Shown: positions 27,425 through 36,644 of the stretch, piece after piece | Numbering within the stretch: the first letter of the stretch is position 1 | How the letters are laid out: each line of letters starts with the position of its first letter | Assembly: GCA_937879965.1 (NCBI GenBank) | Contig: CALFMP010000025.1 | Coordinates: 129,360-193,359, forward strand | Length of the DNA: 64,000 nucleotides | Origin: QKMZ01 sp012965515 | GTDB lineage: Bacteria > Cyanobacteriota > Vampirovibrionia > Obscuribacterales > Obscuribacteraceae | Reading direction: 5' to 3' | Notes under the pieces: generated by a model | What the model saw: the letters and a program-made list of their open reading frames with translations, nothing else | Told to the model about the DNA's origin: nothing | Databases searched by the model: none | Program-made: the position numbers and the translations under genes

Positions 27425-28384
27425 TTGACACCAATGGAAGGACACTACACTTCACCGTTCAGATGGCTTCTCGTTTTACCGGGAGGCGCTATCGGCTTTT
27501 CTATCGGGCAATTCCTGTACTGCGCCTGGAAAGATGCTGCCGCGGTAGTTCCACCTCTAGCATTCCTCAATGACGCCGCCTGGGTATGCGGTGCAATCAT
27601 TTCGGCAGGGCTGTTTATCTTGCTGGGTACGAAAGCAGCTCCAACCCACAAGCTTCCCACTGCAATCGTAATGAGCCTGCTTGCGGCAACCTGGTGTGGA
27701 TCGCTGCTCACAGTCAGACGTGAAGGACTCATCGCTGCATTCCTGCCCGTGGAGAGCGCACACTCGGCATACCTGGTGCCATTTGCGGCAGTACTGACTG
27801 TAATAATGGCTGCATTTCTGTGCATCGACCTGGCACGCAGAGAACAGCGCTTCAGCATGAACACTTTGTCGGACTACTATTTCGAGCGCGAAGATGAGGC
27901 GCACGAAGGAAGACAACATTTCAGAACCCACGTTTACTCCGGGCACGATGAGGACGAACGCAGGGATAGAGAACACCGCGAAGAAGATGATGACGATGCA
28001 CCGCTTACGGTGCCGGATGTTTTCACTCCCTCTTCCTCCATGAAAGAGCAAATGTTCATGGCATCGGATTTGGTGCTACTAGAACGCGAACTTCTCAAGA
28101 TTGAACCATCTGTCGATGCTTACGTTTCCGCACTGCGCCTCGGCATTGCAATAGAGAAAGACGAAGGCTATCAAAATCTCGACGGCGAATGCTTCTCCTT
28201 CTCGCAGCTAATGCGCGATGTGGCGATGCGCCTTTCTGTTCCGGATTCAAACGATTCACGCTGGCTGCATATCGCGGGTGTATTCCGCAGCTACGAGAAA
28301 GCGAACGAAGGCGAGCGCAAACAAATGCTCGAACAAGTCTCCGGCATGCTCGAAGTCAAAGAAGAAGCGACCGCGGAAGGTTAA
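27425..28384 (+). CDS. Four-helix membrane protein with acidic linker, unknown
   Basis: A protein of about 319 residues that I do not recognise. Four hydrophobic helices occupy residues 10-140, followed by a His/Asp/Glu-rich linker (HDEDERRDREHREEDDDDAP) and a helical soluble domain of about 120 residues ending in a charged tail. TTG 27425 has AGGA eight bases upstream; ATG 27434 is the alternative start. It could be a signalling or tethering protein, but nothing supports a specific role. Confidence 0.75.
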   Translation: MTPMEGHYTSPFRWLLVLPGGAIGFSIGQFLYCAWKDAAAVVPPLAFLNDAAWVCGAIISAGLFILLGTKAAPTHKLPTAIVMSLLAATWCGSLLTVRREGLIAAFLPVESAHSAYLVPFAAVLTVIMAAFLCIDLARREQRFSMNTLSDYYFEREDEAHEGRQHFRTHVYSGHDEDERRDREHREEDDDDAPLTVPDVFTPSSSMKEQMFMASDLVLLERELLKIEPSVDAYVSALRLGIAIEKDEGYQNLDGECFSFSQLMRDVAMRLSVPDSNDSRWLHIAGVFRSYEKANEGERKQMLEQVSGMLEVKEEATAEG

Positions 28385-28406
28385 ACTCAGCTGTTCATCC
28401 AGCTGC

Positions 28407-30404
28407 TCACCGCTTGCCACCCACTTTTTGCAATGCATCCTCGTTCACGATTTCAACCGGCTCGACGGGATTGCCGAGTTCGAAGTCGAAAACGCGGGAG
28501 TAGAAATACAGCTCTGCTTCAAGTGCGCGCGCGATGTTTTTCGCTTGGCGAAAGCCATGTTGCTCGCCTTCAAAGAGAACGTAGGCAACTGGAAGTTTCT
28601 TTGCTTTCAGCGCATCTACCATCGCTTCAGATTGCGAGGGCGGAACGACCTTGTCTTCGGTTCCTTGCAAAAAGATGATCGGACAAGAAAGTTTGTCGGT
28701 GTGGTGAATGGGAGAACGTGCTATGTAGATCTCCTTCTCTGCTGGGTAGTCTCCAACCAAGCGATCCAGATAGCGTGATTCGAATTTGTGAGTGTCGAGT
28801 GCCAGCGCTTCCAAATCGCTCACGCCAAAGTGGCTTGCACCCGCGCGGAAGACATTGCCGAAAGTGAGTGCGCAAAGAGTGGTGTAACCGCCGGCGCTGC
28901 CACCAGCAATCGCCATTCTATCTTTGTCGACCAAACCCTTGTCGGCGAGATAGCGCGCTGCATTTTCGCAATCGTGCATATCTACGATGCCCCAGCTGCG
29001 TTTCAACCTCTCGCGATACTCGCGTCCAAAGCCAGTGCTGCCGCCATAGTTGACGTCCACGATGGCAAATCCGCGACTTGTCCAATATTGAATTGAGAGG
29101 CGCAAGTCGTTTGAAGTTTGCCCGGTTGGACCGCCGTGACTAAATACGATCAGTGGTGGCAACTCACCGGCAGGCGCTTCAAAGTCGTCATTTTTCGGCG
29201 GATAGAAGAACGCGAAGGCTGTCTTGTTGTCTTCGGTTTTGAATTCAATGGTCTGAGGTTTCGAGATGTATTTCTTGTCGACTTCCATCTCAGTCGTTTT
29301 TCGTTCGATCCTAAATGTATGTTCTTTCAAATCGAATGAAACAAGTGCGGAGAATGCATCAGGCGAGCCTGCACACATCGCAGCCTGCGTGTTGCCTGCC
29401 TTTACGTAGGCGAAGTTGGCGTAAGGCGAATTGATTCGCAAAGGCTTCATTCCACCTTTCCCATCGCGCTCCAAAAGAACAAGCTCCCAGGTTCCGCGAT
29501 CGTTTGTAGAAAGCAAAACATTTCCATCTTTGAGAGGCGCATAGTTAGACATGCCGAAAACCCAGGCTGGAAGGGCATGCTCGCGTTCCTCTTTCAAAAC
29601 GATTGCGGCTTTTGAATAAAGATCTTTTGCAACGCCATCTTTTAAATCTTCAGCGTCAATCTTGTGAAGGTTCCAAAAGCCGGTTTCCTCACTGATGAAA
29701 TACAGGGTTCCGTCGTGTCCCCATTGCGGGAAGGAGACGGATAGCTCCTTTCCTCCAGCAATTCTCTCGACTTTCGAAACTTTGCCAACGACATCAAGTT
29801 CCGCAAGATAGAGTTCGCTTTCATCCCACGGCATGTTCGGATGGTTCCATTGCACATAGCAGACGAAACGCCCATCGGGGCTGACCCGCGGCGACATGTA
29901 GAAATCGGAACCACCCGCGATTTGCGAAATTTCGCCCTTCTCGTTTATCGATGCGATGGTGTTGGTGACATCGTGTTCTTTCTCACCGTGCGTTTCCATC
30001 ACACAGAAAACGAGTTTTCTCTTGCGGTCAAAATTGTAGTCAGCAAAACGCGTGTTCTTGCCGCCCGCCAGAAAAGTCGGAAGTGCACCGGCTTTCGACA
30101 TGTAGACTTGCTGGTCTTCAAAGTTAGAAAAATAAATAGTTCCGTCGACGACCATGTAATCACCGCCGCCGTATTCGTGCACTCGAGTGCGCGCGTTGAA
30201 CGGCGCGTGCAACATGTCTTCGGTTTTGCCGGATGCAGAGCGCTTTACGATGACATTGCGCCCGCCTTCGAGCGGTCGTCCTTCCAACCAATACAGGTCA
30301 TCGCCATCCCACACGGGCTGACCAACCTTAATTACGCCCGCCGCAATTTGCGACGCTGCAAGAGGGGAAGTCCAGGAACCAAAAGGTCTTTTCTCGGCTG
30401 ACAT
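28407..30404 (-). CDS. S9-family prolyl oligopeptidase-like peptidase
   Basis: A 665-residue cytosolic serine peptidase of family S9 (dipeptidyl/acylaminoacyl-peptidase type). Residues 1-390 form a beta-propeller-like region with TolB-type segments (SPRVSPDGRFVCYVQWN). The C-terminal alpha/beta-hydrolase domain has HGGPTGQ, the nucleophile motif GGSAGGYTTLCAL, the acid in GTEDKVVP and the His in GEQHGFR. No signal peptide. Its role is probably turnover of small peptides. Confidence 0.94.
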   Translation of the reverse strand: MSAEKRPFGSWTSPLAASQIAAGVIKVGQPVWDGDDLYWLEGRPLEGGRNVIVKRSASGKTEDMLHAPFNARTRVHEYGGGDYMVVDGTIYFSNFEDQQVYMSKAGALPTFLAGGKNTRFADYNFDRKRKLVFCVMETHGEKEHDVTNTIASINEKGEISQIAGGSDFYMSPRVSPDGRFVCYVQWNHPNMPWDESELYLAELDVVGKVSKVERIAGGKELSVSFPQWGHDGTLYFISEETGFWNLHKIDAEDLKDGVAKDLYSKAAIVLKEEREHALPAWVFGMSNYAPLKDGNVLLSTNDRGTWELVLLERDGKGGMKPLRINSPYANFAYVKAGNTQAAMCAGSPDAFSALVSFDLKEHTFRIERKTTEMEVDKKYISKPQTIEFKTEDNKTAFAFFYPPKNDDFEAPAGELPPLIVFSHGGPTGQTSNDLRLSIQYWTSRGFAIVDVNYGGSTGFGREYRERLKRSWGIVDMHDCENAARYLADKGLVDKDRMAIAGGSAGGYTTLCALTFGNVFRAGASHFGVSDLEALALDTHKFESRYLDRLVGDYPAEKEIYIARSPIHHTDKLSCPIIFLQGTEDKVVPPSQSEAMVDALKAKKLPVAYVLFEGEQHGFRQAKNIARALEAELYFYSRVFDFELGNPVEPVEIVNEDALQKVGGKR

Positions 30405-30467
30405 GTTGAAATCCTCGCGCAGAAGACCGGATGAAGAGCAACACTCTACCAGCTTCTGCGGGATTTA

Positions 30468-32024
30468 TTACTGCCTGGTGTACATTAAACGCTGACTTTG
30501 CGCATCGATGGGTGCAATGAATGGAACGCCGTTCGAAGTGCACGAACGAGCCTCGACGGAAGTGAGCGAATGAGCAGCGCTGGACGCGAAGGAATGAGCG
30601 TCAGCGGGGGCTGCAAAAGAAGGTTTCGATGCAGTTAGATGGTGTTTTACCGCCAGCAATCTTTCAATTGAATTGCGCGACGGATCGTGCCAGGCGATTA
30701 GAGGCAAAAGGATTTCAGCACGGTCAGCTGCGGCGCTTTCCACATAGCATCTTTCCAGCGAATCAAGGTCAACGCCGCACTCACGAAACACCTGCATAAC
30801 TTCTTCTTTCGGCAATTGCGAATGAAAACGGAGCAACAAATCAAATCCGGTCGAGCCGGCATTTACTGCAAGCACGTCCTTGAACTCATTGAGCAACACC
30901 GACAGAACTTCTTGCCTACGCTTCTGTAACGCCGCTCGCTGCTTGAATATCGCCAGCTCGAGCGCGCCCGTTTCAATCAACTTTGTAAGAGTCAGATGCA
31001 TGAATGTCGGCTGGGTAAATCTGCGAGGCTCGGAGTTCTTCAGACGCAGCAACAAATGGTCAGGCACGATGAGATAGGCAAGTGGGCACAGCGACCCAAG
31101 ATAAGTACCGAAAGAGCCCAAATGAATTGCGTCCTTGAACTTGTTATAAAGCGCAAGTTCGGGCTGTTTCCCAAAGCGAAACATTGCCGCTCCGTCATCC
31201 TCTAGCAGTATTGCGTCGCTCTGTCCGGCAAAACGGGCGAGCTGCTGACGCCTGCGCTCAGACATGATGACGCCGGTTGGATATTGCGCTGAAGGAGTCA
31301 CCGCGATCAACTTCACGCCTGAGCGCGGCTCCAAATGCTCGACTGCCGCACCCTCCCGATCGACAGGCACGGGTTTAATCTCAAGCGCGCGACGCGAAAA
31401 CTCGAGAAAAACAAGCGGATCTCCGGGGTTTTCAACCGCAACTGTGTCACCAGGCTCTAAAAAGTTTTCGGCGACAAAAGCCAGCGCCTGCCACTTCGAA
31501 TCAAAAATCAGCAGGTTGTGGGGATAAACCGACAGCCCCCTCATTCTCATCAGAAAGGGCGCAATCGCTGCGCGCAGGCGCGGCGCGATGTTACGCTCGG
31601 CACTGCCGGAATAGTCTCGCGCATCGCTCTCGACGACGGACTGCATGGCTTTCATCCACGATTTCGTCGGGAGCAGCTGAGTCGGTGGCTTCAGGAGGAG
31701 TTCGCCGAGACAGTTGTCATATAGACTCGTTTCGCCCGGCTCAAACGACTGGAGCAGCCCTGCCGCACTCTGTAGAGCCAAGCGCGGATTAACAATCGTG
31801 CTCCCGCCTCGCCGCGCGGTCAGGAAGCCGCGCCCCTTCAGCTCCTCATAACAACGCACAGCCGTAACGCGTGAGATGCCGTACTGCTCTGCCAGGGTGT
31901 ATGTGGACGGGACCACGTCGCCGGGTTTCAGTCGCCCGGCGACGATATCGGCAATGAATGACTCTTCGAGTTGCTTGTAGAGCGGCGCCTCACACTCCGA
32001 CGCCACTTTAGCTCTGTTTGTCAT
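30468..32024 (-). CDS. MocR/GabR-type regulator lacking PLP-binding residues
   Basis: A protein of about 518 residues with an N-terminal GntR winged helix (PLYKQLEESFIADIVAGRLK, ISRVTAVRCYEELKGRG) and a fold-type I aminotransferase-like domain, the MocR/GabR architecture. The region that normally reads SFSKTL with the PLP lysine here reads GSFGTYLG, and the usual DDYDSEF is DDGAAMF, so the Schiff-base Lys and pyridine-contacting Tyr are missing. The last 50 residues are an unusual Ala/Ser-rich tail. ATG 32024 is chosen for its GAGGA, over an upstream GTG. It is divergent from the molybdopterin operon, which it may control. Confidence 0.85.
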   Translation of the reverse strand: MTNRAKVASECEAPLYKQLEESFIADIVAGRLKPGDVVPSTYTLAEQYGISRVTAVRCYEELKGRGFLTARRGGSTIVNPRLALQSAAGLLQSFEPGETSLYDNCLGELLLKPPTQLLPTKSWMKAMQSVVESDARDYSGSAERNIAPRLRAAIAPFLMRMRGLSVYPHNLLIFDSKWQALAFVAENFLEPGDTVAVENPGDPLVFLEFSRRALEIKPVPVDREGAAVEHLEPRSGVKLIAVTPSAQYPTGVIMSERRRQQLARFAGQSDAILLEDDGAAMFRFGKQPELALYNKFKDAIHLGSFGTYLGSLCPLAYLIVPDHLLLRLKNSEPRRFTQPTFMHLTLTKLIETGALELAIFKQRAALQKRRQEVLSVLLNEFKDVLAVNAGSTGFDLLLRFHSQLPKEEVMQVFRECGVDLDSLERCYVESAAADRAEILLPLIAWHDPSRNSIERLLAVKHHLTASKPSFAAPADAHSFASSAAHSLTSVEARSCTSNGVPFIAPIDAQSQRLMYTRQ

Positions 32025-32175
32025 GCCGCGGTCCTCGTACCTAACTGGCGGTTCCACGGTCACAATAGTTGCGGCTCATTTCGGAGTTGTTAAACGGCGG
32101 GGCGCCAGCAATGACAATCGCCGTCGCATATGCGAAAATCACTCTCAAAGCCCGGGTAAAGAGGCATTGGCGCAC

Positions 32176-32433
32176 TTGTCAGCAAGCAACCTCAAGACTG
32201 TCCGCGTGGATTATTTCGCACTGCTGAAAGAGCAGCGCGGGCTGGCGAGCGAGAAATTGCAGACAGAATGCTCGACAGTTTTAGAACTGTACGAAGAGCT
32301 GCAAAGGCGTTACGGCTTTTCGTTGAAACACACTTCAGTGGCAGTCGCGCTCAATGATGAGTTTGCCGATTGGAGCAAGAGTCTTTGCGAGAGCGACAAG
32401 GTAGTTTTCATTCCACCGGTCGCTGGTGGTTAG
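32176..32433 (+). CDS. moaD: Molybdopterin synthase sulfur-carrier subunit MoaD
   Basis: A ubiquitin-fold protein of about 85 residues ending in the required diglycine (FIPPVAGG), which carries the thiocarboxylate sulfur for molybdopterin synthase. The frame is open upstream to 32023, but MoaD homology begins near VRVDYFALLKEQRG. TTG 32176, after AAAGAGG, is the best start; GTG 32206 is the alternative. First gene of the Moco operon, 13 bases before moaE. Confidence 0.85.
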   Translation: MSASNLKTVRVDYFALLKEQRGLASEKLQTECSTVLELYEELQRRYGFSLKHTSVAVALNDEFADWSKSLCESDKVVFIPPVAGG

Positions 32434-32446
32434 CGAGAGATCTGTG

Positions 32447-32983
32447 ATGTTTTCCATCTCGAACACTCCGATTGACATTGATGCGCTGAAACGCCAGGTC
32501 AGCACGCCCGAGGCAGGAGCGTTCGTAGCTTTTGAAGGCTGGGTGCGCGAAAACAACGAAGGCAAGGCAGTTACGGCGCTCGAATACGAAGCCTATGAAG
32601 AGCTGGCTGTCAAAGAAGGACAGCGCATTCTTGAGGAAGCGCGCAAATTCGATATTCTCAAAGCGTACTGCGTACACAGAACCGGACCGCTGAAGATTGG
32701 CGACCTGGCTGTGATTGTGGTGGTGTCATCAGCGCACAGAAAAGAAGCATTTGTAGCATGCGAATTCATCATCAATGAAATCAAAAAACGCGTGCCAATC
32801 TGGAAGCGTGAATCATACGCTGATGGAACAACGTCATGGGTTAACTGCGCGCACGGGCATGAATCGGAGCACAAGCATGATTCAACGCACGCGAGCGAGG
32901 CACGCAAACACTCTTCGAATTGCGAGCATGAAAAACATTCAGAGCTGACTTCAGCGTCGAAGACAAAAGGTGCAAACTCATGA
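32447..32983 (+). CDS. moaE: Molybdopterin synthase catalytic subunit MoaE with His-rich tail
   Basis: A 178-residue MoaE, the large subunit that inserts dithiolene sulfur into precursor Z. The core is normal (AGAFVAFEGWVRENNEGKAV, then IKKRVPIWKRESYADG with the catalytic lysines). After the usual end a tail of about 45 residues rich in His, Glu, Lys and Cys follows, with motifs such as HGHESEHKHD and CEHEKH. Such a tail is not typical for MoaE and looks metal-binding. It overlaps moaA by four bases. Confidence 0.93.
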   Translation: MFSISNTPIDIDALKRQVSTPEAGAFVAFEGWVRENNEGKAVTALEYEAYEELAVKEGQRILEEARKFDILKAYCVHRTGPLKIGDLAVIVVVSSAHRKEAFVACEFIINEIKKRVPIWKRESYADGTTSWVNCAHGHESEHKHDSTHASEARKHSSNCEHEKHSELTSASKTKGANS

Positions 32984-34014
32984 AGCCCTCGAATGCACCG
33001 ATTGAGCTTTTGAACCAAAACGCCCTCATAGACAACTTCCAGCGCGTTCACACTTACTTGCGAATCTCGGTCACAGACCGCTGCAATTTGCGATGTGCGT
33101 ACTGCATGCCTGCAGAAGGGATCATCTACAAACAAAAGAAAGAACTTTTGACGTTCGAAGAAATTGAACGCGTCGCTTCAATCATGGTCAAGCACGGAAT
33201 AACAAAGATTCGCTTGACGGGCGGCGAGCCGATGGTACGCCGCGACATAGAAAAACTCGTTTATCGTCTTTCACAACTCGAAGGTTTGAAAACTCTCGCA
33301 ATGACGACCAATGCAACCTTGCTTGGAGAAAAGGCGAAGGTCTTAAAAGACAACGGTATAAAAGCGCTCAACATCAGCCTGGACACGCTCAAGAAAGAAC
33401 GTTTTTTGCAAGTTACAAGACGAGATCAGTTCGATCAAGTTTGGCATGGAATCCAATGCGCTCTTGCTGAAAACTTTGAAGAGTTGAAGTTAAACTCAGT
33501 TGTAATGGCAGGCTTCAATGATGATGAAATCTTGGATTTCGTCGATTTTGCGTTTCAGAACCGAATCAACGTTCGCTTCATAGAATTCATGCCCTTTAAA
33601 GACAACGAATGGAACATCGAGAAAGTTGTCACCTACAGAGATATGATGCAGACGATCGAGACACGTTACAGTCTCACGCCGCTGTCCGCCGATCCATCCG
33701 CTGTGGGCAAGGATTTTGCACTGTCTGACAAGAATGGAAACCTCGGCAAAGGCACTGTAAGTTTCATCACCTCCATGTCGGATAGTTTTTGCTCGACCTG
33801 CAATCGACTGAGATTGACTGCAGACGGCTCGGTGAAGTCATGCTTGTTCTATCCAGCTGAAATCAACCTGCGGGACAGGATGAGAGATGGCGCAACCGAC
33901 GCGGAAATCGAAGAAATGATCCGCTACTCGCTTTCGCTCAAGCCGGAAGCGCACGCACCAGCCGAAGAGTTATCGCAGTCAGACAACAGAACCATGATTG
34001 AGATAGGCGGATAG
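32980..34014 (+). CDS. moaA: GTP 3',8-cyclase MoaA
   Basis: A 344-residue radical-SAM enzyme starting Moco synthesis from GTP. The N-terminal 4Fe-4S motif is CNLRCAYC (CxxxCxxC) and the C-terminal cluster ligands are in FCSTCNRLRLTADGSVKSC. The protein ends in GG, as required for activity in characterised MoaA proteins. Translation is coupled to moaE (ATGA overlap). A residue block KIRLTGGEPMVRRD is the conserved SAM-binding GGE motif. Confidence 0.97.
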   Translation: MKPSNAPIELLNQNALIDNFQRVHTYLRISVTDRCNLRCAYCMPAEGIIYKQKKELLTFEEIERVASIMVKHGITKIRLTGGEPMVRRDIEKLVYRLSQLEGLKTLAMTTNATLLGEKAKVLKDNGIKALNISLDTLKKERFLQVTRRDQFDQVWHGIQCALAENFEELKLNSVVMAGFNDDEILDFVDFAFQNRINVRFIEFMPFKDNEWNIEKVVTYRDMMQTIETRYSLTPLSADPSAVGKDFALSDKNGNLGKGTVSFITSMSDSFCSTCNRLRLTADGSVKSCLFYPAEINLRDRMRDGATDAEIEEMIRYSLSLKPEAHAPAEELSQSDNRTMIEIGG

Positions 34015-34020
34015 TAAAAC

Positions 34021-34085
34021 ACCGTAGGGGCGACGCCATGCGTCGTCCGATAAAACCGAAGCGGGCGAGACACCCGCGCTCCCAG
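34021..34085. repeat. Palindromic repeats inside the Moco operon
   Basis: The gap between moaA and moaCB holds a GTAGGGGCGACGCCATGCGTC element (an imperfect member of the dispersed hairpin family) and a second hairpin, GCGGGCGAGACACCCGC at about 34060-34076. The repeat interrupts an otherwise tight operon and may be an RNA processing or stability site. Confidence 0.7.
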
Positions 34086-34104
34086 AGAACCAAGAGAAAA
34101 GAAA

Positions 34105-35064
34105 ATGCGAGACGTTTCGAGCAAAGTAAACACCCTGAGAACCGCGACTGCGCGCGCCACTTTAAAGGCGAGCCCTGAAACGATCAACATCATCAAGAAC
34201 GGCACCGGACCAAAGGGTGATCCGCTTCCCGTAGCGAAGGTTGCGGCAATTCAGGCAGCGAAAAACACTTCGCAAATTATTCCGTACTGCCATCCAATGC
34301 CTGTCGATTTTGTCGGATGCGAATTTGAACTCGACGAAGACGCGATTCATATCGTTACGACAGTCAAGGCCATTTACAAAACAGGCGTGGAGATGGAGGC
34401 GCTTACCGCTGCATCTGTAGCCGCACTCACCATCTACGACATGCTCAAAATGGTTGATGAATTGATGCAGATTGAAACCGTTTTGCTAGTAGAGAAAAAA
34501 GGCGGCAAGTCCGACTTCCGCAACAAGCGTCCAGGTGTTCTCAAAGCTGGTGTCATTGTTCTCTCCGACTCGTGCGCCGCCGGCAAAAAGCAAGACATAT
34601 CGGGACGCATCATCGTCGACAAACTCAAGGAAGAAGGGCTCAGCGTAGAGGAATACAAGATCATTCCAGACGATGCCGAAGAAGCCAAAAACGAAATTCT
34701 TAGATTGGCAGACGAATTGAAAGTCGATCTTCTCATCACCACAGGTGGTACCGGACTGTCCTCACGCGACACAACTCCCGAAGCGATCAAGAACCTCATC
34801 GAACGCGAATTACCAGGAGTCGCGGAAACATTGCGAGCTTACGGTCAGGAGCGCAACCCGTTCGCGATGTTCTCCCGCTCGCTTGCAGGAGTTCGCGACA
34901 AAACTGTAATCATCACGCTACCCGGCTCCACCGGTGGCGTCAAAGACGGCATGGCAGCTCTATTTCCTTTCATCTTCCACGCATTCAAGATGCTCAACGA
35001 CGAATGCCACGACGACAGAAAAGATGAGCCAAAATTGCAAGAAGCGAAAAGCAAGTCGCGCTAA
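34105..35064 (+). CDS. Fused MoaC-MoaB/MogA molybdopterin protein
   Basis: A 319-residue bifunctional protein. Residues 1-155 are MoaC, cyclic pyranopterin monophosphate synthase (IIPYCHPMPVDFVGCEF, TGVEMEALTAASVAAL). Residues 165-319 are a MoaB/MogA domain, molybdopterin adenylyltransferase (LITTGGTGLSSRDTTPEAI, LPGSTGGVKDGMAALFPF). MoaC-MoaB fusions are known in several bacteria. It starts 90 bases after moaA and ends six bases before moeA. Confidence 0.95.
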   Translation: MRDVSSKVNTLRTATARATLKASPETINIIKNGTGPKGDPLPVAKVAAIQAAKNTSQIIPYCHPMPVDFVGCEFELDEDAIHIVTTVKAIYKTGVEMEALTAASVAALTIYDMLKMVDELMQIETVLLVEKKGGKSDFRNKRPGVLKAGVIVLSDSCAAGKKQDISGRIIVDKLKEEGLSVEEYKIIPDDAEEAKNEILRLADELKVDLLITTGGTGLSSRDTTPEAIKNLIERELPGVAETLRAYGQERNPFAMFSRSLAGVRDKTVIITLPGSTGGVKDGMAALFPFIFHAFKMLNDECHDDRKDEPKLQEAKSKSR

Positions 35065-35070
35065 CAGAAA

Positions 35071-36306
35071 ATGATTTCCTACCAAGAAGCGCTGAAACTG
35101 GTCGATGACAATGTCTCGACTTTGGGCAAGACAGAGGTCAAGCTCAACGAAATGGCCGGCTGTTACCTGGCCGAAGATGTGATCGCGACAATGCAGAGCC
35201 CTCAATTCGACAACTCTGCAGTTGACGGATATGGCATCAAGACTGCAGACCTGACTTCAGCTTCCGAAACATCTCCAAAACATCTGAAACTTCTTTCTAC
35301 AATCGCAGCCGGTTCGCCCAAAGAACTTCAGATTAGCGCAGGCGAAGCCGTAAAGATATTCACGGGAGCACGAGTCCCGTCCTCCTGCGAAGCAGTCGTA
35401 ATGCGCGAATACTGCCGAGAGGAAAATGGCCACGTAATCATCGAATGCAGCGCTCAGCAAGGAGAAAACATTCGCAGAGCGGGCAACGAATACAAGAAGG
35501 GCGAGACCGTTTTAGAATCCGGCATCAAAGCAACACCCCCCGTTATCGCTCTTCTTGCCTCACTTGGGCACGTCAAATTTTCCGTTTTCAAAAAACCGCG
35601 CGTAGCGCTAGTCGTCACTGGGGATGAGTTAGTCGAGCCCGGCAATCCACTCAAAGACGGTCAAATTTACGACTCGAATGCGTATGGATTGAGCGCCGCC
35701 TTAAACTCAATGGGCATAAGCGATTGCAAGAGTTTCATTGCGCGCGATACACGAGAGGAAACGCGAGAAGCCTTCGAAAAGGCGCTGGCGGAAAACGATA
35801 TGGTCATCTCTTCGGGAGGCGTATCCGTTGGAGACCACGACTACGTTAAGGAAACATTGGAAGCGCTGGGGTTCACAACCGTCTTTTGGCGCATCGCAAT
35901 CAAGCCCGGAAAACCCGTTTATTTCGGTATTCTGGATGGAAAAGGAGGGGGGCGAAAATATGTATTTGGGCTCCCCGGCAACCCAGTCTCGGTCCTTGTC
36001 ACTTTTCACCAGATAGTAAAGCCCGCGCTTAGAAAACTAGCCGGCGGCCCATTCTTCCGCGACGAAACGTTGCGCATCCCTGTAGGCTCGGCGCTTAAGA
36101 AGCGCCCAGGCAGATTGGATTTCGTCCGCGGCACACTGAAACGCAACCCAAACGGCGAGACAGCCGCGATTCCAACTCGCGGTCAAGAGTCTCACATGCT
36201 GAGCGGTCTTGCAAAAGCCCAGGTGATGCTCCATTTCGACGCCGATTTGGAGACGCTAAACACCGGAGATCCCATCAACATAAATTTCATAGACTGGAAC
36301 GATTAG
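35071..36306 (+). CDS. moeA: Molybdopterin molybdenumtransferase MoeA
   Basis: A 411-residue MoeA, which inserts molybdate into adenylylated molybdopterin. Motifs include PQFDNSAVDGYG, GEAVKIFTGARVP, VVTGDELVEPG, VISSGGVSVGDHDYV and FGLPGNPVSVLV. It is the last gene of moaD-moaE-moaA-moaCB-moeA. MoeB, MobA and a molybdate transporter are not in the window. Confidence 0.97.
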   Translation: MISYQEALKLVDDNVSTLGKTEVKLNEMAGCYLAEDVIATMQSPQFDNSAVDGYGIKTADLTSASETSPKHLKLLSTIAAGSPKELQISAGEAVKIFTGARVPSSCEAVVMREYCREENGHVIIECSAQQGENIRRAGNEYKKGETVLESGIKATPPVIALLASLGHVKFSVFKKPRVALVVTGDELVEPGNPLKDGQIYDSNAYGLSAALNSMGISDCKSFIARDTREETREAFEKALAENDMVISSGGVSVGDHDYVKETLEALGFTTVFWRIAIKPGKPVYFGILDGKGGGRKYVFGLPGNPVSVLVTFHQIVKPALRKLAGGPFFRDETLRIPVGSALKKRPGRLDFVRGTLKRNPNGETAAIPTRGQESHMLSGLAKAQVMLHFDADLETLNTGDPININFIDWND

Positions 36307-36371
36307 CTTTAGATGCCATTTGCCAGGCAGTTTGCGGCGTGTTACAGTGATGTAATACGACAGAGGTGCGA

Positions 36372-36644
36372 ATGGTGGTGACGACATTTAGAACAACTGC
36401 CGACCTTGAAGAACTGTTGTCACAGGCGGCAAGGAGGACAGGCAAAGCACGCTCCGAGATTATCAGAGAAGCGATTGGAGTTTATTGCCGCGAATTGCTG
36501 AAAGATGACAAACAGACTTGGTTCGATGAATTGTCTTCTAGCCATTTTCAGCCTATTCGGTCAGGGAAGAAAGACCTCGCAACCAATCCCGATCACTTGA
36601 GGAAAGCGATGAGAGATGCAGCAAGAAGAAGCCATCCTGATTGA
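36372..36644 (+). CDS. Ribbon-helix-helix antitoxin (VapB-like)
   Basis: A 90-residue protein whose N-terminal 45 residues form a ribbon-helix-helix domain (TTFRTTADLEELLSQAARRTGKARSEIIREAI). The C-terminal half is polar and likely wraps the toxin. It overlaps the PIN-domain gene by 29 bases, the usual order for toxin-antitoxin operons. ATG 36372 has AGAGG five bases upstream. Autoregulation through the promoter just upstream is expected. Confidence 0.85.
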   Translation: MVVTTFRTTADLEELLSQAARRTGKARSEIIREAIGVYCRELLKDDKQTWFDELSSSHFQPIRSGKKDLATNPDHLRKAMRDAARRSHPD

